IMG/VR virus record: IMGVR_UViG_3300017991_000075
Location: 1 to 64,000 of that record
Reading direction: 5' to 3' (one strand)
Origin: a virus
Length of the DNA stretch: 64,000 nt
Shown here: positions 39,590-49,772 of the stretch, one piece after another
Numbering within the stretch: position 1 is the stretch's first letter
Layout: every line of letters begins with the position of its first letter
The notes under the pieces: model-generated
Told to the model about the DNA's origin: nothing
Databases searched by the model: none
Seen by the model: only the letters and a program-made list of their open reading frames with translations
Position numbers and translations under genes: made by a program

Positions 39590-40445
39590 GCTGGTACTCC
39601 AGATCAAAGAGCGTAATGCTCAAATCGCTTCCTTCTCAAAACAACGTGATCAAGCACCCCATATCCTGCAGGAGCTGCACGGTGAATTCTACGACCACTG
39701 TCAGCCGTTCCTGAGATCTGCTGTCCGTGAATTCGCTAAGGGTGCCAACATTCAGGATCACGAAGATCTTGCGCAGGATGCCTTCCTGAAGATCCTTCGA
39801 ATGATCGATCGCTACAGTCCGAAAAAGGGTCGCCTCCACAACTGGATGACCAAGATCACCAGAAACTTGTGCTGGGATTGGCTCCGGAAGAAAAAACCGC
39901 AGCTCCTGGCAGAGGGACTGCCCAAGGACACTCTCTCGATCGAACTAAAACTCGACGGCGAGTATAACTTTCCTCTGAACTTCGATCGCAAACCGAGTCC
40001 GGAGAACTTGATCGAGGATCGCAAGAAAGTCGATAACTACCTTGACAAAGAAGACTACGATATCATCAAAGATTCGTTTCCGTTCTACGTCAGCGATCGC
40101 CTGATGTTCGATCTACTAACCACCGTCGAACGACACCGCTTCACAGCCTGCCCGGCCTGCGTCGAAGACGTGCTTGCGCTACTTGAAGAAGAAGAAATCG
40201 ATTACACCGAGTATGGCAAGCCCGTAGAGATGGTGAACGCGACCATCATCCTGCTACGAGGGTTATTGATGCGAGTGATCAATCGAGCTGACATCATCAA
40301 GATGGCTCTGATCAAAAACCCGGAATTCAACGAACTCCGGGTCTTGACGAGATTCCTGGGTCTGGAAACAACGGAAAAACTGATCCTGCTACTGGGGGGA
40401 CTCAGGATACAACTCCCAGCCCCAAGACAATTCTACCGAGATTAG
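39546..40445 (+). CDS. ECF-like sigma70-family sigma factor
   Basis: GTG start at 39546 behind GGGAG. Residues 71-115 show sigma region 2 (DHEDLAQDAFLKILRMI, KKGRLHNWMTKITRNL, DWLRKKKP), the core-RNAP-binding and -10-recognition element. No canonical region 4 is seen; the C-terminal ~50 residues (LTRFLGLETTEKLILLLGG) could be a variant HTH. A glutamate/lysine-rich linker lies between. It may redirect host RNA polymerase to late genes, and the gene ends at the convergence with the tail module. Confidence 0.75.
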   Translation: MKSKTMIFDNEAATELVLQIKERNAQIASFSKQRDQAPHILQELHGEFYDHCQPFLRSAVREFAKGANIQDHEDLAQDAFLKILRMIDRYSPKKGRLHNWMTKITRNLCWDWLRKKKPQLLAEGLPKDTLSIELKLDGEYNFPLNFDRKPSPENLIEDRKKVDNYLDKEDYDIIKDSFPFYVSDRLMFDLLTTVERHRFTACPACVEDVLALLEEEEIDYTEYGKPVEMVNATIILLRGLLMRVINRADIIKMALIKNPEFNELRVLTRFLGLETTEKLILLLGGLRIQLPAPRQFYRD

Positions 40446-41806
40446 GTGAACAATGGCGGGAAGTTATTGATAGCTTCTGCCATCCCCGCAGATGGACAAC
40501 ACGGTATCAGTTTCCTGATGTCAGTCGCATCTGTCACATAGTAGAAATACACTTCCCAGCCGACAGCCGCATACCATTGACGCATGTCTTCATCGAGGGT
40601 CGGGTTGTACGCACCGGGATCTGAAACCGAATGCAGTCTAGGACGCACCGATACAGCAGCCGTGTTATTGACTCGATGCCAAAGATCGTGGAGAGCTGTT
40701 ATACCCGGTACTGGGCTTATTACGGTGGGCCACAGCAGCACCTCTTTACTGTAAGTCTCAGCCAACGGCCATAGATCCGGATCATCAAAATACTTCATGG
40801 CGAAGATTGGAGTGGTCTCTCCAGGTGCCAGCATTTGCTGGTTGTGGAGGAACGGCATGATGTCCTGGATCTGTGCGCCGGTATCAACGATTACTGTCGG
40901 GTTCACGAGGAAACTGCCGACTGTCCTGACAGCACTGTACTGCCCGTAGTACCGCTGACCCATGCAAACCTGCTGAGCCAACATCGACGCAGACTTTTCA
41001 CCGCCCGCGTAACGATTCGGGTTGTCTGTGAGAATGAAATACTCGATGTCCAGTGTAAATGCGTTCGTCGTTTGAACGTCGATCCCAAACTCGAAGTAAA
41101 GGGCATCGTCATCAGGCTGGATACCTAGTTCGATCGTTCTCCAAGCCCCTCCCGTGTCTTCAAGATACTGTGTCCCTGAATCCTCCTTCTGCCAGCCGTT
41201 AGCACCACCAGACCAAGTTCCGTACAGCTTGGCTGCCTGGCTGGCGTTACAACGGTATTTGAGTTTCATAGTGAGAGCCTTACCCGCCCAACGATGTCGA
41301 GGCAAGTGATAGCTGACCGGCTGGTAAAACACCGGGAGATCTTCAGTGACAGGATTACGATACCGCGTGCCAGCATCGAAGTAGAGCGTGAAGATATCTT
41401 CATCGGTTCCTGTGAAATCGCCGAAGTGCGTCGAGCCCAAAAGCAGCTCATACGCGATGTACCATCCGAGAGCTTGTGTCGGATGATAGGTATAATTGGT
41501 GCCTGCATAACCGAGCGTGTTACCGTCTTCCAGATTGAAGAAGTTCGTTGACCACACTCGATCTGTTGCGGCCGGGCTGATGTACTGTGGCAGTTTGTTT
41601 AGGATACGGGTCAATTGGAAATGCCCATTCACCTCTAAGATGCCAGCACCGAATAACGAGCTGTCCGGAGTTCCACTCTGAATGGCTGCGTACAGATTGA
41701 GGATCTCTGTTCTTGTGAGAGAAAAGTTACCCTCAATGTCATTGACATAATTACTAGGCGTAATCGGCAGGATGTAATCTTGTCCTGAAAATGGTGGGCT
41801 CGCCAT
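40442..41806 (-). CDS. Virion structural protein, likely tail tip/fibre
   Basis: A 454-residue protein, last gene of the leftward tail module. Rich in aromatic residues and beta-like segments (GALTMKLKYRCNASQAAKLY is not typical of enzymes). It contains no lytic or glycosidase motif. A structural role is inferred from position and composition. The stop overlaps the sigma-factor stop in a 4-bp convergent TTAG. Confidence 0.5.
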   Translation of the reverse strand: MASPPFSGQDYILPITPSNYVNDIEGNFSLTRTEILNLYAAIQSGTPDSSLFGAGILEVNGHFQLTRILNKLPQYISPAATDRVWSTNFFNLEDGNTLGYAGTNYTYHPTQALGWYIAYELLLGSTHFGDFTGTDEDIFTLYFDAGTRYRNPVTEDLPVFYQPVSYHLPRHRWAGKALTMKLKYRCNASQAAKLYGTWSGGANGWQKEDSGTQYLEDTGGAWRTIELGIQPDDDALYFEFGIDVQTTNAFTLDIEYFILTDNPNRYAGGEKSASMLAQQVCMGQRYYGQYSAVRTVGSFLVNPTVIVDTGAQIQDIMPFLHNQQMLAPGETTPIFAMKYFDDPDLWPLAETYSKEVLLWPTVISPVPGITALHDLWHRVNNTAAVSVRPRLHSVSDPGAYNPTLDEDMRQWYAAVGWEVYFYYVTDATDIRKLIPCCPSAGMAEAINNFPPLFT

Positions 41807-41808
41807 GA

Positions 41809-42075
41809 TTATTCCTCTTCAAGCTCGTAGTACACGGCCATGAACTTATTCCAGTATTCGAAGTTACCCACGTTGCAGCTCACCAGAACCGCCTTCGGGT
41901 GCTTCTTCTGAAAGGTGTCCAAGAATTCTTTTACAGCACTCTCGTGCATAATCTCGTATTTCAACTTCGCTTGCAGAGCGAAGGCAAACAGTGTCCCGTC
42001 AGCGAGAGTCTTCAAAGCTCCCAGCTTAGCGATTTCCGGTATATCGCCGATGTTTGGAAAAGGCATCCCCGACAT
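41809..42075 (-). CDS. Small hypothetical tail-module protein, 88 aa
   Basis: Mostly helical (FAFALQAKLKYEIMHESAVK, EFLDTFQKKHPKAVLVSCNV) with a good AGGAG ahead. It may be a chaperone or minor tail protein by location. No family recognised. Confidence 0.5.
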   Translation of the reverse strand: MSGMPFPNIGDIPEIAKLGALKTLADGTLFAFALQAKLKYEIMHESAVKEFLDTFQKKHPKAVLVSCNVGNFEYWNKFMAVYYELEEE

Positions 42076-42082
42076 AGCACTC

Positions 42083-43360
42083 CTACGGTGTTGAATTACA
42101 TATTGTTATTGTTTCCTTCAGCCCCCATGAAGATGTTCCGGCCGGCCAACCCGTGGGGGCGCTCCCCCACTGCCAACGAGGATCATTCCACGGCACGATC
42201 ACAGTTTCCTGCCTACAGGTCAAGGTTCCGCCTGTAGATCCGCGAGGACCGCCATCAGTTGGGATGTACCCGGGCATGTAATCTTCACCGAGAACGTACA
42301 CGACGGGATCTACATAAACGGCATCACCATCCGCCGAGTAATCAACCTCGTACATAAGATCGGCTAACATACCGAGGAACCCGCCGAATGGCGGCGCTCT
42401 TTCGACGAGCGTGTTCGTCGATGGAGAAACCGTAAACTCAAGATGAACGGTGATGTAATCGGTCGCGGAGACAGGAAGGTCAGATCGAATCTCGATCCAA
42501 TAAAGATTATCGACCAGAGCCAGTGGAATCGGAGCTGCAGGAGTGCTCGTATGCCATCCTGGAGATCCCGGCAGTGTTGCTGCATCGAATATCTCGATCT
42601 CTTCGATGACAGCACCGAGGTCCTGCGGCTGTGCTGTGTCGTATTCACGAAGACGAACGCGGATATTCCCTGATGGCGATCCGACTTTATTCAGGTACAA
42701 CCGGATCTCGTCAAGATATCCGTTGAACGCCGGGAACGTCGCGTAAACAGCGATGTTGGTCGCAGGTGTTCTGCTCAGATGAACTGTAGCTGTAGGAGCT
42801 GTCCCGCCGTACACAGTCCCGCTCACAGGAACGTACAGCGGTGGCAGTCCCAGAGTCGCACGATAAGCATTGATCTGTGTACGAAGATCAACACTGAGAT
42901 CGGCGAACTGCACATAATCAAGACCGAACAAGAAATCGAGGTTGTTACCATCGATATCGTGGATCGGCACGTACTTGACAACGTAATCATCGTTGTCATC
43001 AAAGTTCACTGCTGCACGGCCAATAACCTGCATGTTGCCGGTCTTGTCAATCTTCAGCAAAACAGGAGTGCCAATAGCATCAGCCACCCATTGCCGGGCT
43101 TGGTTGGCGACAAGACAATCACGAACAACAGGACGCCCGGATACTTCGATGAGCTTCACGTTAGCAACGAAAGCCACCTCTGTCGGTTGTCCCGGAGCAG
43201 CATCTTCAGGAAATTCTTTGGTACGAACATCCTCAAGCAGAATGCCGGTTGTGAATTCACGGCCGGCGGCAACTTCTTTACCGGCCCAGCCACGGATCGT
43301 ATCACGAACCCGCTGCCATTCAGCTTCTGTCTGCGCACCAAATCTTGTGTCAGTTGCCAT
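42083..43360 (-). CDS. Virion protein with beta-rich domains, 425 aa
   Basis: The N-terminal ~150 residues look like a barrel-type domain (GILLEDVRTKEFPEDAAPGQ; LKIDKTGNMQVIGRAAVNFD). The middle and C-terminal parts are beta-sandwich-like (IRVRLREYDTAQPQDLGAVI; DYITVHLEFTVSP). These are characteristic of baseplate or tail-tip proteins, although I recognise no family. Start after AGGATAGCATA. Confidence 0.5.
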   Translation of the reverse strand: MATDTRFGAQTEAEWQRVRDTIRGWAGKEVAAGREFTTGILLEDVRTKEFPEDAAPGQPTEVAFVANVKLIEVSGRPVVRDCLVANQARQWVADAIGTPVLLKIDKTGNMQVIGRAAVNFDDNDDYVVKYVPIHDIDGNNLDFLFGLDYVQFADLSVDLRTQINAYRATLGLPPLYVPVSGTVYGGTAPTATVHLSRTPATNIAVYATFPAFNGYLDEIRLYLNKVGSPSGNIRVRLREYDTAQPQDLGAVIEEIEIFDAATLPGSPGWHTSTPAAPIPLALVDNLYWIEIRSDLPVSATDYITVHLEFTVSPSTNTLVERAPPFGGFLGMLADLMYEVDYSADGDAVYVDPVVYVLGEDYMPGYIPTDGGPRGSTGGTLTCRQETVIVPWNDPRWQWGSAPTGWPAGTSSWGLKETITICNSTP

Positions 43361-45183
43361 TATGCTATCCTGAACACGTTCGCCGACATCATCGGAGCGA
43401 TACCACGGCCGATTTCTCGGTTGATTGCTTTCACCTTGTACTTGAAGCCCGTGTCCTCATCGAGAAACAAATCACCAGGCTCCAATAAAATATCCCTCTT
43501 CAATTGAATACTGCGCACGATCTGTTCTGACATCCGGATCGATAACTCGCGTTCAGCGAACGTAAGAAGACCGGGATTCGTAACTTCCGGCTGACCCGCG
43601 TTTGGCCCTGCTGCAACAACAGAGTCGTCCTTCGAAGAGAAGATGTAGTTTTTGATCTCGACTTCGCGACGCTCATACTGTCGAAAAGGTTGCCCGGCGA
43701 ATTTAGAGCCAAAGTGTTCAAGAACAACTTCGGTCTTCAGCTCCTTATAAACGGGTTCATACGGTATTGCCCAAATGTCGAACGAAAAGTTACCGACCTG
43801 TTGCAGCAGCCAGATCGCTGCCAACAACGCCGTAGAAGCCAGCAGATCGTAAACCATCGCCTGAGCGGTAGCAGTTATGTTGTCTGGGGAAGGTGCCCCT
43901 GGCGGGTGTACGTGGGCTGATGCCTGCTGCTTGATGTAAGAAGCAATCCCGATATTTATCGTGTAGGTCAGGAACAACGCAACCAATGTCACGTACACAA
44001 GATCAGTATTGTTTCTAACAGTGATCTTGTAACCGTATTGATCGTAGCTCAAGAACTCAGGATCTTCGATGAAGAATGTAGAACCCCCACCGAACACCCG
44101 AAATTCTCGACGCATGTTTCTAATAGCCGGACTTTCCGGAATAACGTTGCCGTTACCATCTTCAACATTAGTTCCGGTCAGAACCAGATAGGACCTTTGA
44201 TTGTCGTCACTCCAAGTATCTTCAAATTCAACACTAGGATCAAAGAACCCGCAGGTGCCATTACCCGTGGCCATCTTCTGGAAAGGTTTGATGACCTTCG
44301 AGATCTCTTTATCAAGACCAACGGCCGTAATACAGTTGACAGTATTGAAAGCCGTCGCCGACATCGCTGCGTTCGCTATCTGCAGTCCCGAATAAGATCT
44401 ACTCACGGTGCCATCGATTCGACGCGATACGAAACGCAGCTTACCTTCACCGTTGAACTGCGGAGCCAGGTGCAGGACCTCTCCGAGTGTCTTGAGAGCC
44501 TCAAACGGATTGACCTGAACGAATTGAAGTTGTTTCTCGATACGATAAGGGAGAGGGCCGATCAGAACTTCATCGTTCTCAAGGCCCATGCCCCATTCTG
44601 TGTTAGTAGCCAGTTCACGAGCGATGCTTCCGATATCGTCATAGCTGTCTCGATATGTGAAGTTTGGATCATCGTTATTTTTGACATTCGGATACCAAGA
44701 ACCGTCGCTCGTGATCTCACGTTCAGTGAACTGAGCCTCCCTACTTACAAATGAAAGATTCACCGTAGGAAGAGTCCCCCGCTCAGTCTGGCTTTCCTCG
44801 ATGTTGATCACTTTATCCTGGAGTCCTTCAGTTGCCCCAGGTTGACCAACGTGCCACCCTGTAAACGTATTCGGCCAATCATCTTCATCGACCCGCGAAT
44901 CGCCTTCGTAGATCTTGATGATGCAGTTATAGAACATACCTAATGACAGTTTTTTCAGAGCAATGGTAAGCGAGGCCGAACTGGCGTCACTCTTGCTGTC
45001 AAGATTCAAACTGCCGGTAAGAACATAGTCAGTGATGTTGACCGGCGTCTGTTTGTACGTTCCACGAACGATATCGCTATCGTTGTCCTGCCAACGAGAA
45101 AACCACATCACCTTGAAGGCGGGGATGTGGTCATGAGCTTGAGCCTTATCGTCAAGCTCGGTGCCTACTAGAGAGTTCAACAT
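43360..45183 (-). CDS. Tail hub-like protein (gp27/Tal-like), tentative
   Basis: A 607-residue protein. Residues ~125-260 contain INIEESQTERGTLPTVNLSF, ..FEALKTLGEVLHLAPQFNGE and GKLRFVSRRIDGTVSRSYSG. This resembles the GKLRF-type tail-hub and late-control D proteins that cap the tail tube. Two hydrophobic stretches near residues 400-420 and 442-460 (TLVALFLTYTINIGIASYIK; LLASTALLAAIWLLQQVGNF) are unusual and may insert into the host membrane. Overlaps the downstream gene by one base. Confidence 0.4.
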   Translation of the reverse strand: MLNSLVGTELDDKAQAHDHIPAFKVMWFSRWQDNDSDIVRGTYKQTPVNITDYVLTGSLNLDSKSDASSASLTIALKKLSLGMFYNCIIKIYEGDSRVDEDDWPNTFTGWHVGQPGATEGLQDKVINIEESQTERGTLPTVNLSFVSREAQFTEREITSDGSWYPNVKNNDDPNFTYRDSYDDIGSIARELATNTEWGMGLENDEVLIGPLPYRIEKQLQFVQVNPFEALKTLGEVLHLAPQFNGEGKLRFVSRRIDGTVSRSYSGLQIANAAMSATAFNTVNCITAVGLDKEISKVIKPFQKMATGNGTCGFFDPSVEFEDTWSDDNQRSYLVLTGTNVEDGNGNVIPESPAIRNMRREFRVFGGGSTFFIEDPEFLSYDQYGYKITVRNNTDLVYVTLVALFLTYTINIGIASYIKQQASAHVHPPGAPSPDNITATAQAMVYDLLASTALLAAIWLLQQVGNFSFDIWAIPYEPVYKELKTEVVLEHFGSKFAGQPFRQYERREVEIKNYIFSSKDDSVVAAGPNAGQPEVTNPGLLTFAERELSIRMSEQIVRSIQLKRDILLEPGDLFLDEDTGFKYKVKAINREIGRGIAPMMSANVFRIA

Positions 45184-48100
45184 TACAGATAGCCTTCTGG
45201 TGTCACCTTCAATGCCGCGCTGTAATCCTCTGTCAGCTTGTACATCACTGTCGTAGTATAGCCGTTCCTATGAGCAGCCGATACCACGATGAAATCTCCT
45301 ACAGCCAGCCCGCGTCCGGCGTCACCGAGCTGGTACGCGGTGCCTAACACGAGCGTGCCTATAATCTGCTGTCGTACTCCTGTAGATCCATTGATAAACA
45401 TCACTTGGGCTGTCTGGTAGGTCGCGTTAGACCCATCGTTCTCAAACTCAATCTCCGCCGTTTCAGACAGGAACTTCATACGCGGCATCGAGAATGCGTA
45501 CGCGAGTCCCTTGAGCCCCATCGTCGAAGGACCGCCTCTATTGGCCAGGGCCAGTGTCCCGTTCGAGCGACCCTGCTCGCGGAAATCGTAGAACGTGTTT
45601 GCGACACGAACGGCTGAACGATCGGTTGTCCCATCAAAGTGAATGTCCAAATGCGGGGTAGCTGGATTCGCGAACAGCCGAGATCCTTTACCCCACAGAC
45701 CAAGACGATAGATGACGCCTTCAGCAACATCGTAAAGCGGTATAGACCCAACATCGCCTTTCAGAATGATGTTCTTCACGCCTCCGGATGCCTGTACTTC
45801 AGAAAGTCCGCCGATCGGGAACATGATCGTATTGCCATCAAAGAAAGCTCGCACCTGGTTGCTACCGACAAGCTGTTGCGTGACCGCTGTTGTCGGTACA
45901 TGAAGTGCTATCGTATTGCCGCCGTTCGACCACTGCACCAGCACATAATCGGCTTCGCGAGACATGATCGTACCGGCGAGATCATAATCCTGCGTTGTAC
46001 CTGCGCCTTGAACGAGGAACACCTGGCTGCTGACATCTCCGATGATCGTAAAGCCGGAACCATTCCACGGATTCGGTGTCGTGATCGACAGCACGCCCCA
46101 CTCATTGAATTCGAACGAAGGCATCTCTTCAATGACATCGAGATCCGGACGCTCCCACATCAGGGATTCGCCGTCTACATTCAAAGGGAACGTACTTCTG
46201 ATCGTGTAGTCGTTAGTACCTGTGGCATCGACGATCACATCGTACTCAAGAATGTAGAATGAATCAGTCGAAGACAACCACGACCTGATATCGAGCACAG
46301 GAATCGAGGTCCCTTGATCGGGCAGCCGCATAGAGACCATAGCATTCCACAGCGTTACATCATCGGCCCAGGTCTGCTGGGTTACACCGTTCTGGTCGAT
46401 CAGCTTTATGTTTTCGAGATCAGGATACGTATGGGGAGCGGTAGGCGCTGGGTCAAAGAAATCAAGGAAGTTTGGAAAAGCTAGGAAGGGCCACAGCGGG
46501 ACCCTTGAGTTGAAAAGATAAGTAGGCGGGGCATCGAGATCCGCTATGGCCTGCTGCCCCCCAACAGAGTACAGACTTACTGCACGATCCCATAATGGGA
46601 TCTGTCTTACGACAATCTGTGTATCCGTAATCCCAATGAGCATGACGTGCTGCTCGTCAAGCCCATACCGGCGTAGAAAACGCTGATCTGTAAAATCGAC
46701 TATGGAAGAAATGTCAAGTGTGCCGCCGATCTGAATCATCTTTGGCGGTACATCAAGAAAGCCATTCGGCCCTGCAACGACGGCCGATTCAAAACGAGGA
46801 CCTACCCCGTACAAATTTTTGACGAAACGAAGTTCTGCTGCGGCCATTGACAGCTTATAGAAATTAGGATCTGCTGTCGTGTCAGCTCCGGCGTAGAACA
46901 CATCGAGATCTTCGCGGAAACAAAGACCCTCAAGATCTGCTCCATAAATTCCACTCGGATCGAACAGTTCAATCTGTGAGGCGTCATCACGATCGACTAT
47001 CCAGAATTTCTCCGGGTTCGCATCGTTGGTTCCGATGAGACGATTGCGCAGTGTATCGAACGTCAGCCCTACGAACGAAGTACCCATGTTGCCAACCAGC
47101 GTTGCGGAGAATCCCGCACTGATATCGATCTCGTACAACGGGTAGGGTGCTGTGCTGGAGCAACAGTAGATTACGTCACGTTCAGTGTCATATGCCAGAC
47201 CACGAACAAGATAGGCCCCGATAGTCCCTATCTCGGAAGCAGCGCCGGTTGACTTGTTGACCTCATAAATCTTACCGTCAGGAGTGCTGTTGAACCCACC
47301 AGCGATGAGTCGATCACCGACAGGATCAAAAGCCAATGCCTGACAATGCAGCGTGCCAGGTATGACGGACCCGCCGATCAACGTCATAACGCCTGTTTCA
47401 ACATCGACGGTATAGAGCGAGTCTGTACCGCCTCCGTCTTCCATCAAGTACATGGTGTTAGTGCTGTTATCGTATGCAAGACCGCCAGGGTATTTACCAA
47501 CGGTCAGATATGTGAACTGACCAACGACCTCAAATTCAGGTTCTCCTGTCGCAGAGATATACGCTACAGCGACACCGAAATCTGTTCCGCTGTACTGACC
47601 CCAATCCGGATAATCCTTACGACGGTACTTCGTGATTGTGTAATCACTGCCTGTCCACTTATAGGCGTAAGCTACTCGTGCAGTAGCTTCAACAGCTCCG
47701 CTCTTGAGAAAGTCAACCACAAACACGCCGTCACGTTGCCGCTGCAGATGCCCCAGCAGCCACGCTGTGGCTTCGGGGCTGAACGGTGCCATTGACACAG
47801 GTAGAATGATGCCATCGCCATCAGAACGAAGACGGATCTCTGTAGATGGCGGAACCGATGTGAAATTGAACTGTGACAAGCCTTGATCAAAATTTATTTG
47901 TGGCAGAGCGCTATCATCGTACGTTTCAAATTGAATGGGCACCTGCAACGGCGACACCACTCTAAACGTAATCACAAAGTCCTTGTAGTTAGGGTCACTC
48001 TGAGTCGAACGCAGTCTGATACGGATCGCGTAGATCTTCTGAGGGTCCGGATCTACGAGAGTGAATGTGCCAACTTGTTCAATCGGCTGTTGAACGATTG

Positions 48101-48335
48101 CCAGTACGCTGTCTGTCGAAGTTCCTTCAGTAACTCCGTCTTCAAATATCGAGACAAACTTCGCACCGCCATAGCTGCGAATACCGCCGTCATTACGCCA
48201 GAAAGGAAGCACCGACAAGGGGATGCTGACGTTACCTGTGATGCTCGGCACGTTTATGGTGTGCGGTTCGGCGGGATCAGTAAGATCCGCGAAACCTTCG
48301 GGGTTATTGACACCACTTCCCGGCAATCCGGCCAT
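45183..48335 (-). CDS. Virion protein with N-terminal domain, beta-propeller and C-terminal tip domain
   Basis: A 1050-residue tail-module protein. Residues 1-265 are a beta-rich N-terminal region. Residues ~268-508 form a beta-propeller made of repeating blades with pattern G-LAYD-x(5)-(M/L)Y....LY-(V/E)D..TG..T-IG (for example GGLAYDNSTNTMYLMEDGGG and RGLAYDTERDVIYCC). A long beta-rich C-terminal part follows, without recognised catalytic residues. It is probably an adsorption or tip protein whose propeller binds the host or another tail part. A second propeller protein lies at 51234-52574, suggesting duplication. Confidence 0.65.
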   Translation of the reverse strand: MAGLPGSGVNNPEGFADLTDPAEPHTINVPSITGNVSIPLSVLPFWRNDGGIRSYGGAKFVSIFEDGVTEGTSTDSVLAIVQQPIEQVGTFTLVDPDPQKIYAIRIRLRSTQSDPNYKDFVITFRVVSPLQVPIQFETYDDSALPQINFDQGLSQFNFTSVPPSTEIRLRSDGDGIILPVSMAPFSPEATAWLLGHLQRQRDGVFVVDFLKSGAVEATARVAYAYKWTGSDYTITKYRRKDYPDWGQYSGTDFGVAVAYISATGEPEFEVVGQFTYLTVGKYPGGLAYDNSTNTMYLMEDGGGTDSLYTVDVETGVMTLIGGSVIPGTLHCQALAFDPVGDRLIAGGFNSTPDGKIYEVNKSTGAASEIGTIGAYLVRGLAYDTERDVIYCCSSTAPYPLYEIDISAGFSATLVGNMGTSFVGLTFDTLRNRLIGTNDANPEKFWIVDRDDASQIELFDPSGIYGADLEGLCFREDLDVFYAGADTTADPNFYKLSMAAAELRFVKNLYGVGPRFESAVVAGPNGFLDVPPKMIQIGGTLDISSIVDFTDQRFLRRYGLDEQHVMLIGITDTQIVVRQIPLWDRAVSLYSVGGQQAIADLDAPPTYLFNSRVPLWPFLAFPNFLDFFDPAPTAPHTYPDLENIKLIDQNGVTQQTWADDVTLWNAMVSMRLPDQGTSIPVLDIRSWLSSTDSFYILEYDVIVDATGTNDYTIRSTFPLNVDGESLMWERPDLDVIEEMPSFEFNEWGVLSITTPNPWNGSGFTIIGDVSSQVFLVQGAGTTQDYDLAGTIMSREADYVLVQWSNGGNTIALHVPTTAVTQQLVGSNQVRAFFDGNTIMFPIGGLSEVQASGGVKNIILKGDVGSIPLYDVAEGVIYRLGLWGKGSRLFANPATPHLDIHFDGTTDRSAVRVANTFYDFREQGRSNGTLALANRGGPSTMGLKGLAYAFSMPRMKFLSETAEIEFENDGSNATYQTAQVMFINGSTGVRQQIIGTLVLGTAYQLGDAGRGLAVGDFIVVSAAHRNGYTTTVMYKLTEDYSAALKVTPEGYL

Positions 48336-48344
48336 GAGTCGCTC

Positions 48345-49763
48345 CTAGACTACATCCATCTTATAAACGTTCGATGCCTGCGTATTGTCAGGAATCAAGT
48401 ATCCGAATGGGACAGCAGGCTGCCCCGTCAAAATATTACCAGAGGATACTATCAGCACCTGTACCGCCATCACATCGCCAGGTACTAACCCAGGAAAGAT
48501 CGGAAATGAAATCGGGATAGGTCCGGCAGCTACTGCGGCCACTCCCTGTGCTCCGGGGTTCGTTGACCAGGTTCCGAGTATCCAATTGAAAATTCGAGGA
48601 GGCGAGAACGAAGGAGTAACAAGTAAATCCGCAAACGTAGCAGGCGGAGCATAAGCAAAGTTTTGTCCATTGAGAGCACCCCCATTCCATGTCGCGTCCT
48701 TACCCCCAACAAGGACGATCTCAGAAGCTCCCTTGATCCATGACGGAGGAGTCATCAGACAAAATACAGTTTGCCCGATAGTAACCGTGTAATCCGCAGG
48801 ACTCTGCGGATCGAGACGCCAGAAATCGTCAAGTATCGGAAGACCGACATTCGCCGGTCCCGGAATGAGGCTAGGTCCATCAGCATAGTCGATCGGAATG
48901 TTATTAGGAGTCCCTCCCGGTACAGCGGCCGCCACGGATGGGGCCAGATGCTGAATCATATACGCATGCCAACGGCCCGTATCCCCTATGACATGAAACC
49001 ACGCTGGTACAAAACCATTGGTGAACATTTCATCGTCGGATGTCTTAGCAGGAATTGCAGGCTCGTCATACCACGGCTCTAAAGGAGTCGGGGCGTTAGG
49101 CTGGTGGTAGATGGGGTCGTACGTGCCAGGCACGTAAACACCTTCATCAGGATCTCGATTAGTTGCTGTGAAAACGCCTTCAGGCTCACAGTCAACCGCA
49201 GACGCTCCTACGGAACCAGGACTGAACACCGCACCGGCAGGATCTGCTTCAGCAGCAGCCGGGGTCCAGTTAGGTTCCTTGTAAAGACAACACGCAAATG
49301 GAGCCATGCCGCTCTCGACACGCTCATCGAGTTCGGCGATCGAGCCTGACGGCCCTGATGCCAGCCAGAAATAGTAGACCTGGCTAACCTCGCGACGGAT
49401 GTTGCTGGAGATCAATTCCATCCGGAAGCACTGTGGCACACCATAATTCGGCTGAGGATCTTGCGGGAACCCAAGCTTCATTCCGCCAAGGGCTCCCTCG
49501 ATCGCCCACTGCTTGTTAGCGACTTCAACGAAACGACGTTCGGCCGCATCTGTGATGTCACCATCAACGACACGGCTAAGTTTATAACGGACGTTGATCG
49601 TGTCATTGTTGCCGAATACAACGAAGCGAACACCCAAGCCAATAAGCATAGGATTATATGACGACATACCGGCGTCACCGTCACCGAGCGTCAAGAAACG
49701 TTTGTCCCCAAACCCTCGACGCTCTTTGAGCAGTGAATACCGTAATGTTGTCGGACTTCCCAT
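48345..49763 (-). CDS. Tail-module virion protein, 472 aa
   Basis: A beta-rich structural protein. The N-terminal 150 residues share DAG...NP(M/I)L(I/R)GLG with the protein at 49773 (DAGMSSYNPMLIGLG versus DAGHGDPEGGHNPILRGLGM), so the two may be related. There is a proline/glycine-rich middle. It is preceded by AGGAAA and sits between two propeller genes. Confidence 0.5.
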   Translation of the reverse strand: MGSPTTLRYSLLKERRGFGDKRFLTLGDGDAGMSSYNPMLIGLGVRFVVFGNNDTINVRYKLSRVVDGDITDAAERRFVEVANKQWAIEGALGGMKLGFPQDPQPNYGVPQCFRMELISSNIRREVSQVYYFWLASGPSGSIAELDERVESGMAPFACCLYKEPNWTPAAAEADPAGAVFSPGSVGASAVDCEPEGVFTATNRDPDEGVYVPGTYDPIYHQPNAPTPLEPWYDEPAIPAKTSDDEMFTNGFVPAWFHVIGDTGRWHAYMIQHLAPSVAAAVPGGTPNNIPIDYADGPSLIPGPANVGLPILDDFWRLDPQSPADYTVTIGQTVFCLMTPPSWIKGASEIVLVGGKDATWNGGALNGQNFAYAPPATFADLLVTPSFSPPRIFNWILGTWSTNPGAQGVAAVAAGPIPISFPIFPGLVPGDVMAVQVLIVSSGNILTGQPAVPFGYLIPDNTQASNVYKMDVV

Positions 49764-49772
49764 GTATGTTTC

